NCBI RefSeq assembly: GCF_027744825.2
Contig: NC_071342.1
Coordinates: 13,411,501-13,475,500 of the forward strand
Source: Synchiropus splendidus
Lineage: Eukaryota > Chordata > Actinopteri > Syngnathiformes > Callionymidae
Reading direction: 5' to 3'
Length of the DNA: 64,000 bases
Under the pieces are notes generated by a model. That model was not told the origin of the DNA. It saw only the letters and a list, made by a program, of their open reading frames with translations, and made no database searches. The translations under genes and the position numbers were made by a program. Position 1 is the first letter of the stretch; each line of letters opens with the position of its first letter. This document shows positions 63,485 through 64,000 of this stretch, in pieces.

Positions 63485-64000
63485 GTAAGCTCTTCTTCAA
63501 CCGCCCAGAATGAGTTGAAATGATTTGCCATTTAAAATGTAAAAAACAGAAGATTTGCGGCAATAATTCGACGGTATATATGACCATACTTAATTGAGTG
63601 GTCAAAGCACTGTTCTGTAAAATAGTGAGAGATTATTTTGACTGTCTTATGATGTTCTCTGGTGGCTGCAGGCATTGTGGTGTAAACGTGACAGCTGCAT
63701 AGTGACAAACTTTGTAAGAATTTAGTGGCAATCTCCACCTGTTTATGACTAAGGTTTATAATTTGAGCGTGAATCTCTTTCAAAATTAATAGCGTTTTTT
63801 TTTTAAACCTGTTGATCATATGTTATGTCCATAAGCCTTTATTAAAATGTGAAACTATATTTCCTACTCAGCCAAAGGAGCCTCTCCTGTTATTTATAGT
63901 CTCAGTTGGTTGAAGATTTTTTGCTCACATTTTTAACGTATTTTTGGAATGTTACCCGCAAAGTGCTGCATAACAAACACGTGAAAGGTTAAACATGCAA
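63485..64000 (+). other. Start of intron 2 of the unidentified gene
   Basis: AT-rich intron sequence following the GTAAGC donor and running to the window edge. No further exon is seen. Confidence 0.6.

Noticed and set aside
1..64000. CRISPR arrays, operons, tRNA or rRNA genes
   Set aside because: None was seen. The TA, ATT and CAG tracts are simple microsatellites, not spaced repeats, and the genome is eukaryotic.

Overview
The window looks like nuclear DNA of a ray-finned fish (inferred). It holds intron-split vertebrate genes with long AT-rich introns, TA microsatellites, and many decayed hAT, Tc1/mariner and LINE pieces of the kind common in teleost genomes. There is no prokaryotic gene organisation, and most open frames longer than 60 codons here are chance.

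Three protein-coding loci can be supported. (1) slc35f3, minus strand, about 41.6 kb down to beyond the left edge. It encodes a putative multi-spanning solute carrier of the SLC35F family. Only its 5' end lies here: two alternative N-terminal versions. The distal version uses exons at 41524-41621 and 39562-39776; the proximal version uses an exon at 17984-18059. Both leave the same splice phase (1), so either can join the same downstream exon, which is not seen in the window. (2) kcnk1 (TWIK-1 two-pore-domain potassium channel), minus strand, complete in three coding exons (56766-57120, 53388-53783, 49812-50068). These join to 335 codons, with both selectivity filters, the cap cysteine and the C-terminal sorting and SUMO positions readable. 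A likely 3' UTR runs down to about 48.5 kb. (3) An unidentified plus-strand gene starting near 59.2 kb, with coding exons 59342-59373 and 63288-63484 and continuing past the right edge. It encodes an acidic, serine-rich, probably disordered N-terminus and is divergent from kcnk1 across about 2 kb.

The order kcnk1 followed by slc35f3 in the same direction is, as I recall it, the arrangement on human chromosome 1q42, so this looks like a conserved block. The remaining sequence is intron and intergenic DNA. Its recognisable contents are: a hAT element with a perfect 8-bp target duplication in kcnk1 intron 2; a second hAT element at 8.4-9.0 kb; two inverted copies of one TA-flanked MITE at 25.1 and 31.2 kb; a Tc1-like remnant; two LINE reverse-transcriptase-ORF remnants; a fragment of a multicopy teleost gene family at 21.6 kb; and a diverged direct repeat at the left edge.

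I found no new defence-like or operon-like system. The items most worth following up are the alternative slc35f3 starts, the unidentified gene, and the inverted MITE pair within one intron.
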